Source: Mycobacterium lehmannii
GTDB lineage: Bacteria; Actinomycetota; Actinomycetes; Mycobacteriales; Mycobacteriaceae
Length of the DNA stretch: 64,000 nt
Assembly (NCBI RefSeq): GCF_002245535.1
Contig: NZ_NKCN01000012.1
Coordinates: 62,001-126,000, forward strand
Direction: 5' to 3'
Shown here: piece after piece, positions 34,817-43,526 of the stretch
How positions within the stretch are numbered: position 1 is the first letter of the stretch
Layout: every line of letters begins with the position of its first letter
The notes under the pieces: model-generated
Told to the model about the DNA's origin: nothing
Databases searched by the model: none
The model's input: only the letters and a program-made list of their open reading frames with translations
Translations under genes and position numbers: made by a program

Positions 34817-36055
34817 GTGAGCACACCGATTATGGACGAGGCGGCCAGGGTGTTTGCCACCCCGCAGGCCTACACCGATGAAACCAAACTGCATTCGGCG
34901 CTGACGCATCTGCGCGCCAACGCGCCCGTCTCGTGGGTCGACGTGCCGAACTACCGCCCGTTCTGGGCGATCACCAAGCACGCCGACATCATGGACATCG
35001 AGCGGGCCAACACGCTGTTCACCAATCATCCGCGGCCGGTATTGGTCACCGAGGAGGGCGACGAGCAGCAGGCGGCGATCGGCGTACGCACCCTGATCCA
35101 CATGGACGATCCGCAGCATCGCGTGGTGCGTGCCATCGGGGCCGACTGGTTTCGGCCGAAGGCGATGCGCGCGTTGAAGATCCGCGTCGACGAACTCGCC
35201 AAGGTGTACGTCGACAAAATGTTGGACATCGGCACCGAGTGCGACTTCGTCCAACAGGTCGCGGTGAACTTCCCGCTCTACGTCATCATGTCGTTGCTGG
35301 GCATCCCGGAGTCGGACTTCCCGCTGATGCTCAAGCTCACCCAGGAGTTGTTCGGCAGTGACGACGACGAATTCAAGCGGAGTGCGGACCAGGCCGACCA
35401 GATGTCGGCGCTGGTCGAGATGTTCGAGTACTTCACCGCGTTGACCGCCTCGCGCCGCGAGAGCCCGACCGCTGACCTCGCATCAGCGATCGCCAACGCG
35501 ACCATCAACGGCGAACCGCTGTCGGACATCGACACGATCTCCTACTACGCGATCATCGCCGCAGCGGGGCACGACACCACGAGCGCGACCATCTCCGGCG
35601 GGATGCTGGCGCTCATCGAGAGTCCCGAACAACGCCACAAGCTGAGCCGCGACCTCGTCAAGATGCCGCTGGCGGTCGAGGAGATGATCCGCTGGGTGAC
35701 GCCGGTAAAGGCCTTCATGCGGACGGCCGCCGAGGACACCACCGTGCGGGGCGTTCCGATCGCGGCAGGCGAATCGGTTCTGCTGTCCTATGTCTCAGGC
35801 AACCGTGACGAGGACGTGTTCGACGATCCCTTCCGCTTCGACATCGCCCGCGACCCGAACAAGCACGTCGCCTTCGGGTACGGCGTGCACTTCTGCCTGG
35901 GGGCGGCGTTGGCACGCATGGAGGTCAACAGCTTCTTCAGCGAGCTGCTGCCCCGCCTGAAGGGTGTCGAGTTGGCGGGCCGCCCCGAGTATGTGGCGAC
36001 GACCTTCGTCGGCGGGCTCAAACACCTGCCGATCCGGTATTCACTGACGGCCTGA
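34817..36055 (+). CDS. Cytochrome P450
   Basis: A 412-residue P450. AAGHDTTSATISGG is the I-helix motif, EEMIRWVTP the ExxR, and FGYGVHFCLGAALARME the haem loop. GTG start preceded by AGAGGAG seven bases upstream. Second gene of a two-gene operon with the LLM oxidoreductase. Its sequence is of the CYP125/CYP142-like general type seen in mycobacterial lipid catabolism, but it cannot be placed more exactly here. No ferredoxin gene is adjacent. Confidence 0.92.
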   Translation: MSTPIMDEAARVFATPQAYTDETKLHSALTHLRANAPVSWVDVPNYRPFWAITKHADIMDIERANTLFTNHPRPVLVTEEGDEQQAAIGVRTLIHMDDPQHRVVRAIGADWFRPKAMRALKIRVDELAKVYVDKMLDIGTECDFVQQVAVNFPLYVIMSLLGIPESDFPLMLKLTQELFGSDDDEFKRSADQADQMSALVEMFEYFTALTASRRESPTADLASAIANATINGEPLSDIDTISYYAIIAAAGHDTTSATISGGMLALIESPEQRHKLSRDLVKMPLAVEEMIRWVTPVKAFMRTAAEDTTVRGVPIAAGESVLLSYVSGNRDEDVFDDPFRFDIARDPNKHVAFGYGVHFCLGAALARMEVNSFFSELLPRLKGVELAGRPEYVATTFVGGLKHLPIRYSLTA

Positions 36056-36171
36056 GCGGAAGCCCGGATACTCGCCGAATCGGTTGTTGTCCCGCGCTTG
36101 GTTTGACCCACGGTTGCGACCGCGCGAGATATCGTGGCCCCACCCGAGAACCGCTGCGATGTGAGGTGGCC

Positions 36172-36753
36172 ATGTCCCGAGTTGTGCCGTCGACGGCCTT
36201 TGCTGCGATTCCGACCGACGATCTGGGCCAAGGTGATCGGATCAACCTCGGCGTGGCCTCGATACTCGGCCATCGGCCCGACGTCGCTGCCGCGCTGGGC
36301 TCGCTTCGGGCCGCGCTGCAGTCCAGCGGCACCTTGTCGCCGAGGCTCGTCGAGCTCGTGCGACTGCGCATCGCGTTCCACAACCAGTGCCGCAGTTGCA
36401 TGTCGGTGCGCTACCAGAGTGCGGTCGATGCCGGGCTCACCGAGGAAGCGGTCTGTTCACTGGAACGTCCCGAGGAGGCCGACGACCTGTCAGACGCCGA
36501 GCGCAGCGCGCTGCGGTTCGCCGACTTGTTCGCCACCGACCACCTCGCGATCGACGATGCCGTGTACGACGACCTTCGGCGCCACTTCACCGAAGAGGAA
36601 CTCGTCGAACTCGGCGTGCATTGTGCGTACGCGGTAGGCATGGGCCGATTGGCCGCGACGTGGGCCGTCACCGACGACGTCCCCAGCGCGTTCCGGAGCG
36701 CCAAAACGACTGCGGCACCCTGGATTTCCGAGGGGGTCGTCGCCTCGGGCTAG
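36172..36753 (+). CDS. Carboxymuconolactone decarboxylase / AhpD-like protein
   Basis: A 193-residue helical AhpD/CMD-fold protein. LVRLRIAFHNQCRSCMSVRY carries the CxxC pair (positions about 75-78) and the preceding helix that form the peroxidase-type active site, and VELGVHCAYAVGMGRLAATW the second conserved helix. The start at ATG 36172 follows a purine-rich GAGGTGG. It could reduce peroxides, perhaps arising from uncoupled P450 or flavoprotein turnover nearby. Monocistronic as far as can be seen. Confidence 0.85.
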   Translation: MSRVVPSTAFAAIPTDDLGQGDRINLGVASILGHRPDVAAALGSLRAALQSSGTLSPRLVELVRLRIAFHNQCRSCMSVRYQSAVDAGLTEEAVCSLERPEEADDLSDAERSALRFADLFATDHLAIDDAVYDDLRRHFTEEELVELGVHCAYAVGMGRLAATWAVTDDVPSAFRSAKTTAAPWISEGVVASG

Positions 36754-36774
36754 CCGGCGAGGCCGACGGCCGGG

Positions 36775-36978
36775 TTAACAGCAGCGCGCACCCGGATTGG
36801 CCTCGGCTGCGGCGTGCCGCATCCGCCAGTAGTCCCGTTCGGAGAGCACCGGTTCACCCGGATGGGTCCGCACCCGGTGCTCGACATACCGCCGGTAGTG
36901 GGTGTCGCCCATCAGGTCGCCTACGAAGGTGCGCCAGTACGAGCCGATTTTGCGTGCGCTTTTGGTAACGCGTCCCAC
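36775..36978 (-). CDS. YbdD/YjiX family small protein
   Basis: A 67-residue protein with the YbdD/YjiX pattern: ARKIGSYWRTFVGDLMG, YRRYVEHRVRTHPGEP, and the highly conserved tail EANPGARCC. In many bacteria this gene sits next to cstA/btsT, and the product is thought to assist the transporter. Here it follows cstA and its start lies 58 bases inside the cstA 3' end in another frame, an unusually long overlap that suggests coupled translation. Confidence 0.85.
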   Translation of the reverse strand: MGRVTKSARKIGSYWRTFVGDLMGDTHYRRYVEHRVRTHPGEPVLSERDYWRMRHAAAEANPGARCC

Positions 36979-39215
36979 TGCTTGGCCACCTCCTTCTCCG
37001 GCTTGGTCATGAGCAGGTCCGAGGGCGCGAAGATCCGGGACGGCACCGGTTCGTCCTCGGTCGTCGGCGGTGCGGTGCCGCGAAGCGTCCGGATCACCAT
37101 GATCACCCCGGTGATGAACACGATCAGCACGAGCAGCGCGAACACGATCGACAGTGTGCCCTGGATGAACGTGTTGCGGATGACCGCGTCGAGCTCGCCG
37201 GCGTCCTTGGCCGCGCCGAATGCCGTCTCACCGGCGTCCTTCGCGTTGCGGTACTGGAAATGCTGAGTCCAGTAGCCGACCTTCGGATCGCCGGAGAAGA
37301 TCTTCTGCCACGACGCCGTCATCGTCACGATCAGATCCCACAGCAACGGGATCGCCGGTATCCAAGCCCATTTCAGTAGGCCCTTCTTCACCACCACCAC
37401 GGTCACGACCGTCAAGGCGATCGCGGCCAGCAACTGGTTGGCGATACCGAACAGCGGGAACAGCGTGTTGATGCCGCCGAGCGGGTCGGTGACGCCCATC
37501 AGCAGGATGCTGCCCCAGCCCGCCACCACGAGCAGACTGCAGACCCACGCTCCCACACGCCAACTCGGGTCCTTCAGCTTGCGCAGCGGACCTCCGAGGT
37601 TGCTCAGACCGTCGGAGAGCATGAACCGCGCGACCCGGGTGCCCGCGTCCACGGTGGTGAGGATGAACAGCGCTTCGAACATGATCGCGAAGTGATACCA
37701 GAACGCCTTGAGGGCGTCACCGCCGAACACTTTGCTCAGCACCTCGGACATGCCGAACGCCAGTGTGGGAGCACCGCCGGTCCTCGACACGATGGACTCT
37801 TCACTGACGCTCTCGGCGGCTTGAGTGATCTGCTCGGCGGTGATCGGCGGACTGTCGATCGGCAGGCTGTTGACGTAGGCCGCGGCGGTCTCGGCGGTGG
37901 AACCGGTCGAGGCCGCGGGCGCGTTGATCGCGAAGTACAGGTGCTGATTGAGGATGGCCGCGGTGATCAACGCCATGATCGCGACGAACGACTCGGTGAT
38001 CATGCCGCCGTAGCCGATCAGGCGCATCTGGCCTTCTTTTTCGAGCAGTTTCGGGGTGGTGCCCGACGAGATCAGCGCATGAAAGCCCGACAGCGCACCA
38101 CACGCGATCGTGATGAACAAGAAGGGGAACAGCGATCCCGCGAACACCGGACCGGTGCCCTCAGCGGCGAACGCCGAGATCGCCGGGGCCTCCATGATTG
38201 GGCGGGCGAGCACGATGCCGACTGCCAGCAGGGCGATGGTGCCGACCTTCATGAAGGTCGACAGGTAGTCGCGCGGCGCGAGCAGGAACCACACCGGCAG
38301 CACCGACGCGGCGAATCCGTAGATGATGAGGGCCCACGACAGGCTCACCTTCGACAGCGTGAACCATTCCGTGCCCCAGGCGGTTTCGGCGACCCACCCG
38401 CCGGAGGCGACCGCGAGCAGCAGCAGCGCGACGCCGATGAGCGACACCTCCGACACCCGGCCCGGCCGCAGGAACCTCAGGTACAGGCCCATGAAGATCG
38501 CGATCGGGATCGTCATGGCGATCGAGAAGACGCCCCACGGGCTCTCGGCGAGCGCACCCACGACCACCAGGGCCAGCACCGCCAGCAGGATCACCATGAT
38601 GACGAGCACGCCGACGATGGCGGCCACACCGCCGATCGTCCCGAGTTCGTCACGGGCCATCTGTCCCAGCGAGCGGCCCCGCCGGCGCGTCGAGATCGCC
38701 AACACGAGATAGTCCTGGACGCAGCCCGCGACGACCGCGCCGATGATGATCCAGATGGTTCCCGGCAGGTAACCCATCTGCATAGCCAGGACGGGTCCGA
38801 CGAGCGGGCCCGCGCCGGCGATCGCGGCGAAGTGGTGTCCGAACAACACCCGCCGGTCGGTGGGCATGTAGTCCGTGCCGTTCTCGAAAAGCTCGGCGGG
38901 AGTGGCATGGTCGTCGCGCGGACGCACGATCTTCATCTCGATGAGCCGGGCGTAGAACCGGAAGCCGATCACGTAGGTGCAGATCGCGGCGATGACGAAC
39001 CACACGGCGTTGACGGTCTCCCCGCGGAAGAACGCGATCACCGCCCACGCGACCGCGCCGAGCAGGGCGATGACGCCGAAGATGATCCGGTGCCGAACCG
39101 TGATCGGTGACCGGTCGATGATCGCGACCGGGGGCAGGTCCTTGACGGTGCGGATATAAGTGACGTCGCCTTGGGTTTCCTCTGTGCGCTCTGCGGGGGC
39201 GGTCGGAGATGCCAT
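36921..39215 (-). CDS. cstA: Carbon starvation protein CstA, peptide/pyruvate transporter family
   Basis: A 764-residue membrane protein with more than 15 hydrophobic segments and hallmark strings DYMPTDRRVLFGHHFAAIAG, GAGPLVGPVLAMQMG and ISSGTTPKLLEKEGQ. The CstA/BtsT family imports pyruvate or peptides and is induced on starvation. It matches the M. tuberculosis cstA (Rv3063 region) in position next to ligB. It is followed by the overlapping ybdD. Likely cytoplasmic-membrane importer; the substrate in mycobacteria is inferred from other bacteria. Confidence 0.95.
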   Translation of the reverse strand: MASPTAPAERTEETQGDVTYIRTVKDLPPVAIIDRSPITVRHRIIFGVIALLGAVAWAVIAFFRGETVNAVWFVIAAICTYVIGFRFYARLIEMKIVRPRDDHATPAELFENGTDYMPTDRRVLFGHHFAAIAGAGPLVGPVLAMQMGYLPGTIWIIIGAVVAGCVQDYLVLAISTRRRGRSLGQMARDELGTIGGVAAIVGVLVIMVILLAVLALVVVGALAESPWGVFSIAMTIPIAIFMGLYLRFLRPGRVSEVSLIGVALLLLAVASGGWVAETAWGTEWFTLSKVSLSWALIIYGFAASVLPVWFLLAPRDYLSTFMKVGTIALLAVGIVLARPIMEAPAISAFAAEGTGPVFAGSLFPFLFITIACGALSGFHALISSGTTPKLLEKEGQMRLIGYGGMITESFVAIMALITAAILNQHLYFAINAPAASTGSTAETAAAYVNSLPIDSPPITAEQITQAAESVSEESIVSRTGGAPTLAFGMSEVLSKVFGGDALKAFWYHFAIMFEALFILTTVDAGTRVARFMLSDGLSNLGGPLRKLKDPSWRVGAWVCSLLVVAGWGSILLMGVTDPLGGINTLFPLFGIANQLLAAIALTVVTVVVVKKGLLKWAWIPAIPLLWDLIVTMTASWQKIFSGDPKVGYWTQHFQYRNAKDAGETAFGAAKDAGELDAVIRNTFIQGTLSIVFALLVLIVFITGVIMVIRTLRGTAPPTTEDEPVPSRIFAPSDLLMTKPEKEVAKQWDALPKAHAKSARTGAPS

Positions 39216-39265
39216 GTGGCGATCCTTTCATCGGCGGCGCCGGCGACGTGTCAAAACCGCGGGCT

Positions 39266-40840
39266 TCAGCTTCCGCGCTGGTAGAACGCGCGCACCGTGT
39301 CGATGGTGTCGGCTTCGACGGGGCTCTTGTCGTCGCGGTAGCGCAGCACCCTGGCGAACCGCAATGCCATCCCGCCGGGGTAGCGCGTCGACGTCTGCAC
39401 GCCGTCGAACGCGATCTCGACGACCTGCTCGGGTCTGACCCGCACCACACGGCCGGCCGAGCCGGCCATCGAGCCGGAGCCATCGGTCGGCCCGTCGGCC
39501 AACTCGAGGAACCGGGTGGTCTGCCATTCGAGCATGGCGTCGGTCATACCCTTGAAAGTCTTTCCGAGCATGACGAATTCGCCCGTCTGCGGATCCCGCG
39601 CGCCGAGATGGATGTTGGACAATTTACCCGTGCGACGGCCCGAACCCCACTCGACCGCGAGCACCACCAGGTCGAGGGTGTGCACGGGTTTGACCTTGAG
39701 CCAGCCGGCCCCGCGTCGGCCCGCCTCGTACGGCGCGGTCAACGACTTGGCCATCACGCCCTCGTGGCCGGCGGCCAGCGTCACCTCGAGGAACTCGCGC
39801 GCCTGTTCAACGTCGTCGGTGACGAGGCGGTCGACGCGGTGCAGCTTCGGGACGAGCGCGTCGAGCACCTCGATGCGCTCGGAGGCCGGTTTGTCGAGAA
39901 GGTCGACGCCGTCGACGTGCAGCAGGTCGAACACGAAGACCGACAGAGGCTGGGCCGCCGCGGCGGCGGCGATGTCGGCGGAGCGACCGAATCGCGATGC
40001 CGTCACCTGGAAGCGGTGCGGGCGTCCGTCGGGTTTGAGTGCGATCGCCTCGGCATCGGCGATCACGGTCGTGACCGGCAACGCCAGCGCGGCGTCTACG
40101 ACCTCCGGGAGGCGCGCGGTCACGTCGTCGAGGCTTCGGGTGTATATCGACACCTCATCGCCTCGCCGATGCACCTGTACCCGGGCGCCGTCCAGCTTCG
40201 CTTCGAAAACTGCTGTGCCGCCGAGACGTTCGAGTGCCTCGGCCACGCCGGCTGCCGTCTGCGCCAGCATCGGGCCCACCGGACGGCCGACCGTCAGCGT
40301 GAAACGCTCTAGCGCGGCTTCACCGATGGTCAGGGCGGCGGCCGCGACGGCGGGCAGGTCGCCGCCAAGCATCGCGGCACGGCGCACCGCGGCGGCCGGG
40401 AGGCCGGCGGCCTTGGCGACTGCATCGGCCATCACGCCGACGAGTGCGCCCTGGCGCAGCTCACCGCCCAGCAGCCGACGCAGGAACGTCTGCTCCTCTG
40501 CGGTCGCGGCGCCGAACAGTCCGGCAAGCAGCTCGGCGCGCCGTGCCTGCGAGCCCTTGCCCGCGACCTGCCCGATCTCGGTGAACCGCGCGTGGACATC
40601 GGACACCGTCAACGATGCGAACTCCGCCGGGGGCGGAAGCGAGCGCAGCGAGGCCCACCCGACACCGATCTGCCGTTGCGGCAGCTCACCGGAGAGCCAC
40701 GACACCACGACCGCGACCTGGTCGGCGTCGTCCTCGTCGCCGGCGCGGCCCAGCAGGTCGGCGATTCTGGCCGTCTTGGCCAGCCGCGACGAGGACGCAC
40801 CGACCTCGGCGGACGCCGTCGCGACGTCGAGTAACTGCAC
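39266..40840 (-). CDS. ligB: ATP-dependent DNA ligase LigB
   Basis: A 524-residue ATP-dependent DNA ligase. [14 protein letters not shown] has the adenylated Lys (about K215) in motif [26 protein letters not shown] and [20 protein letters not shown] are motifs III, IV and V; the C-terminal OB domain contains [16 protein letters not shown]. It closely matches the remembered M. tuberculosis LigB (Rv3062), from the N-terminal DVA block through to the C-terminal TIDTVRAFY. It seals nicks using ATP and is dispensable beside the NAD ligase LigA in other mycobacteria. Confidence 0.96.
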   Translation of the reverse strand: MQLLDVATASAEVGASSSRLAKTARIADLLGRAGDEDDADQVAVVVSWLSGELPQRQIGVGWASLRSLPPPAEFASLTVSDVHARFTEIGQVAGKGSQARRAELLAGLFGAATAEEQTFLRRLLGGELRQGALVGVMADAVAKAAGLPAAAVRRAAMLGGDLPAVAAAALTIGEAALERFTLTVGRPVGPMLAQTAAGVAEALERLGGTAVFEAKLDGARVQVHRRGDEVSIYTRSLDDVTARLPEVVDAALALPVTTVIADAEAIALKPDGRPHRFQVTASRFGRSADIAAAAAAQPLSVFVFDLLHVDGVDLLDKPASERIEVLDALVPKLHRVDRLVTDDVEQAREFLEVTLAAGHEGVMAKSLTAPYEAGRRGAGWLKVKPVHTLDLVVLAVEWGSGRRTGKLSNIHLGARDPQTGEFVMLGKTFKGMTDAMLEWQTTRFLELADGPTDGSGSMAGSAGRVVRVRPEQVVEIAFDGVQTSTRYPGGMALRFARVLRYRDDKSPVEADTIDTVRAFYQRGS

Positions 40841-40995
40841 GGGTTCAGCCTGTCACGCCGGTCCGACATTGTTGAGCCGCGAAAGGCCATCCGTCGGACG
40901 CGTGGGCCCACACGCCAGTAGGGGACGACCGCGATTGCACGCCTATTAGCGGCGTGTCGAGGAACAAACACTGAACGGTCGCTCGCAGCAGAGAA

Positions 40996-42555
40996 CTAGG
41001 TGACTTCGAAGTCGACGCTGTGCCAGCCGGTGGCGCCGTCGGGGATCGGTTGGGCGATGGCGGCGGTCTGTGTCGCGCCGGTGTTGTCGGTGGCCCGCAC
41101 CGTGATGGTGTGCGGTCCGGGCTGAGCGGCCTGCCACGGGAAACTCCACAGCCGCCAGGTCTCGTTGGAGTAGGCGGCGCCGAGTTCGGCCGGTTGCCAA
41201 TCGCCCTGTCCGGCGGGTCCGTCGACGCGCACCTCGACGTTGCGCACCCCGCGGTTCTGCGCCCACGCCACGCCACCGAATGTCACCGCCCCGCGGGGCA
41301 CGTCTTGACCACTGCGCGGCACGTCGATCCGCGACTCGGTCTTGATCGGCCCGCGCGGTGACCACCCCAGACGGGTCCAGTAGGCCTGGGCGCGGTCGAA
41401 CCGCGTCACCTCGAGGTCGACCACCCACTTCGTCGCCGAGACATACCCGTACAACCCGGGAACCACCAGGCGGGCGGGATAGCCGTGCTCGGTCGGCAGC
41501 GGTTCGCCGTTCATGCCGACCGCCAGCAGCGAGCCTCGGTCGTCGGTGAGCGCCTCGACCGGAGTGCCTGCGGTGAACCCGTCGATCGACATCGACAGCA
41601 CCATGTCCGCGTCACGGTGAATCCCGGCTTCGGCCAACAGGTCTGACACGCGGTATCCCGTCCACGTGGCGTTGCCGATCAGGTCACCGCCGACCGGGTT
41701 CGATACACACGTGAGCGTCACCACTTTCTCGACCACGTCGAATCGGTCGAGATCGTCGAAGCGCAAAGTGATTTCGCGATCGACCATGCCGTGGATCCGC
41801 AGCTGCCAGCTCTCGCGACTCAACTGCGGCACGCTCAGCGCGGTGTCGATCCGGTAGAAGTCAGCGTTGTTGGTGACGAATGACGGCAGCCCAACACCTT
41901 TCGGCTGCACCGTCGCGGGGATCGGGGGAGCGGCGACGTCGACCGGCGGCAGCGCGAATGCCGTGCGGTCACCGGAGACCGAGGTCGTGAGGCGCGACAG
42001 CACAACGCCACCCACTCCGGTCAGCGCGCCCGCCCCGAGGAAGCCCAGCGTGAGCAACGACAGCCGTCGGCCGGGATCGGGTCCCTCGTCGGTGGCGGCC
42101 TGCCCGTCGTCGGTGAACCGCCCCGACGTCAGCAGTCGCAGCACCGCGACGCCGCACGCGGCGCCGACCACCGTGGGCAGGGTGTCCAACAGCGTCGCCC
42201 CCGCGCGCGAGAGCACCGCTGCGCACCCGGCGACGCCGGCTGCGACGATCGCGACGCTGCCGATCGGGAAGCGCCGGGTCTCCAGCGCCGCGGTGGCGGC
42301 GGCCACGACGGCGATCACCGCGAGCACGAGCATCGACAGGACGAGTTTGTCGGCCATCCCGAAGGTCTGGATCGCCCACTCTTTGACCGGGGCGGGCGTC
42401 AGGTCGATCACCGCCGACCCGACGGCGGTACGCGAGTCGGCCCGCGGCCCGACGAAGACCGCCAGCAATTGGGTCACGCCCAGCGCGACGGCGGCCGCTG
42501 CGATGCCGCCCATCGCCTTGGTGCTGCGCGACGTCATGCCGCTCAAAGTACTCAC
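40996..42555 (-). CDS. Membrane-anchored molybdopterin oxidoreductase, sulfite-oxidase fold
   Basis: A 519-residue protein in two parts. Residues 1-190 carry about five hydrophobic segments (AMGGIAAAAVALGVTQLLAV first). From about residue 215 a sulfite-oxidase-type Moco domain follows, with the molybdenum-ligand Cys in VVTLTCVSNPVGGDLIGNAT, then GYVSATKWVVDLEVTRF and a C-terminal Ig-like dimer domain (WAQNRGVRNVEVRVDGP). Topology implies an extracytoplasmic catalytic domain. The start may be GTG 42555 or ATG 42537. No cytochrome partner is adjacent. The substrate is unknown: sulfite, sulfoxides of proteins or lipids are possible. Confidence 0.88.
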   Translation of the reverse strand: MSTLSGMTSRSTKAMGGIAAAAVALGVTQLLAVFVGPRADSRTAVGSAVIDLTPAPVKEWAIQTFGMADKLVLSMLVLAVIAVVAAATAALETRRFPIGSVAIVAAGVAGCAAVLSRAGATLLDTLPTVVGAACGVAVLRLLTSGRFTDDGQAATDEGPDPGRRLSLLTLGFLGAGALTGVGGVVLSRLTTSVSGDRTAFALPPVDVAAPPIPATVQPKGVGLPSFVTNNADFYRIDTALSVPQLSRESWQLRIHGMVDREITLRFDDLDRFDVVEKVVTLTCVSNPVGGDLIGNATWTGYRVSDLLAEAGIHRDADMVLSMSIDGFTAGTPVEALTDDRGSLLAVGMNGEPLPTEHGYPARLVVPGLYGYVSATKWVVDLEVTRFDRAQAYWTRLGWSPRGPIKTESRIDVPRSGQDVPRGAVTFGGVAWAQNRGVRNVEVRVDGPAGQGDWQPAELGAAYSNETWRLWSFPWQAAQPGPHTITVRATDNTGATQTAAIAQPIPDGATGWHSVDFEVT

Positions 42556-42640
42556 GTTGGCGACCCGACGGGCTTACCGAATGGTGACGTCAGCTAGGTT
42601 GCTTTACGAATCGAGCTCTTTTTGGAAAGGGGAGACCCAG

Positions 42641-43408
42641 GTGGAGATTTCTGGCAAGAAGGCCATCGTCGTCGGCGGAGCGTCCGGCTTCGGCAAGGCG
42701 ACGGCCGAGTTGCTGGCTCAACGCGGCGCGGACGTGGCGATTCTGGACCGCCCGCAGTCGAAGGGCAAGGAAGTTGCCGACGCGATCGGCGCCTCCTTCT
42801 TCGAGGTGGACGTCACCGACTTCGAGGGCACCGAGAAGGTGCTGCAGCAGGCGATCGACAAGCTCGGCGCGCTGCACATCATCGTGACGACGGCCGGCGG
42901 CGGCGCCGCCGAGCGCACGGTCAAGAAGGACGGTCCGCACAGCCTCGACACGTTCCGTAAGTGCGTGGACCTCAACCTCATCGGCACGTTCAACATCAGC
43001 AGGCTGGCCGGCTGGCAGATGAGCCAGCAGGACCTCGTCGACGACGAGCAGGAAGAGCGCGGCGTCATCATCAACACCGCCTCGATCGCGGCGTTCGAGG
43101 GCCAGATCGGGCAGGTCGCCTACACCGCGTCCAAGGCCGCAATCGCCGGGATGTGCCTGACGATGGCCCGCGACATGGGCAGCCTGGGCATCCGGGCGCT
43201 GGCAATCGCGCCGAGTCTGTTCGCCACGGGGCTGACCGAGGGCATTCCCGACGAGTTCGCCAAGGCACTGACCAAGGACGCGGCGTTCCCGAAGCGGCTC
43301 GGCAAGCCCGAGGAGTACGCCAAGCTGGTGGCCGCGATCGTCGAGAACCCGATGCTCAACGGCCAGTGCCTGCGCCTGGATGCGGGCCAGCGCTTCGCCC
43401 CCAAGTAG
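42641..43408 (+). CDS. Short-chain dehydrogenase, 3-hydroxyacyl-CoA dehydrogenase (HSD17B10) type
   Basis: A 255-residue classical SDR. AIVVGGASGFGKATAELLAQ binds NAD, ILDRPQSKG follows the cofactor-selecting Asp, and INTASIAAFEGQIGQVAYTA plus SKAA give the Ser-Tyr-Lys catalytic set. APSLFATGLTEGIPDEF is the substrate loop seen in the type-10 hydroxysteroid/hydroxyacyl-CoA dehydrogenases, which oxidise 3-hydroxyacyl-CoAs in beta-oxidation. GTG at 42641 is preceded by AAGGGGAG. The open frame much further upstream belongs to the opposite strand gene and is ignored. It ends before a strong hairpin. Confidence 0.92.
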   Translation: MEISGKKAIVVGGASGFGKATAELLAQRGADVAILDRPQSKGKEVADAIGASFFEVDVTDFEGTEKVLQQAIDKLGALHIIVTTAGGGAAERTVKKDGPHSLDTFRKCVDLNLIGTFNISRLAGWQMSQQDLVDDEQEERGVIINTASIAAFEGQIGQVAYTASKAAIAGMCLTMARDMGSLGIRALAIAPSLFATGLTEGIPDEFAKALTKDAAFPKRLGKPEEYAKLVAAIVENPMLNGQCLRLDAGQRFAPK

Positions 43409-43414
43409 AAGCGG

Positions 43415-43463
43415 GATTTCGGTGTAGTTGGTTGCGCTCACCGCCACCAACTACACCGAAATC
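43415..43463. terminator. Long perfect hairpin after the SDR gene
   Basis: Arms GATTTCGGTGTAGTTGGT and ACCAACTACACCGAAATC are perfect 18-base inverted repeats around a 13-base loop, starting seven bases after the SDR stop. There is no T-run on either side, so it would be a mycobacterial-type U-less terminator or mRNA-stabilising stem. Its AT-rich composition stands out, suggesting it may also be a dispersed repeat. Confidence 0.7.
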
Positions 43464-43526
43464 GCTGATAGGGTGAGGCGGCCGACTCCCGTGCGGCTTC
43501 CGCGACCGACCTGACACGATGGCTGC

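Noticed and set aside
37692..39110. 472-codon plus-strand open frame inside cstA
   Set aside because: Antisense to cstA, with a very Arg/Gly/Asp-rich product; produced by the codon bias of the membrane protein on the other strand.
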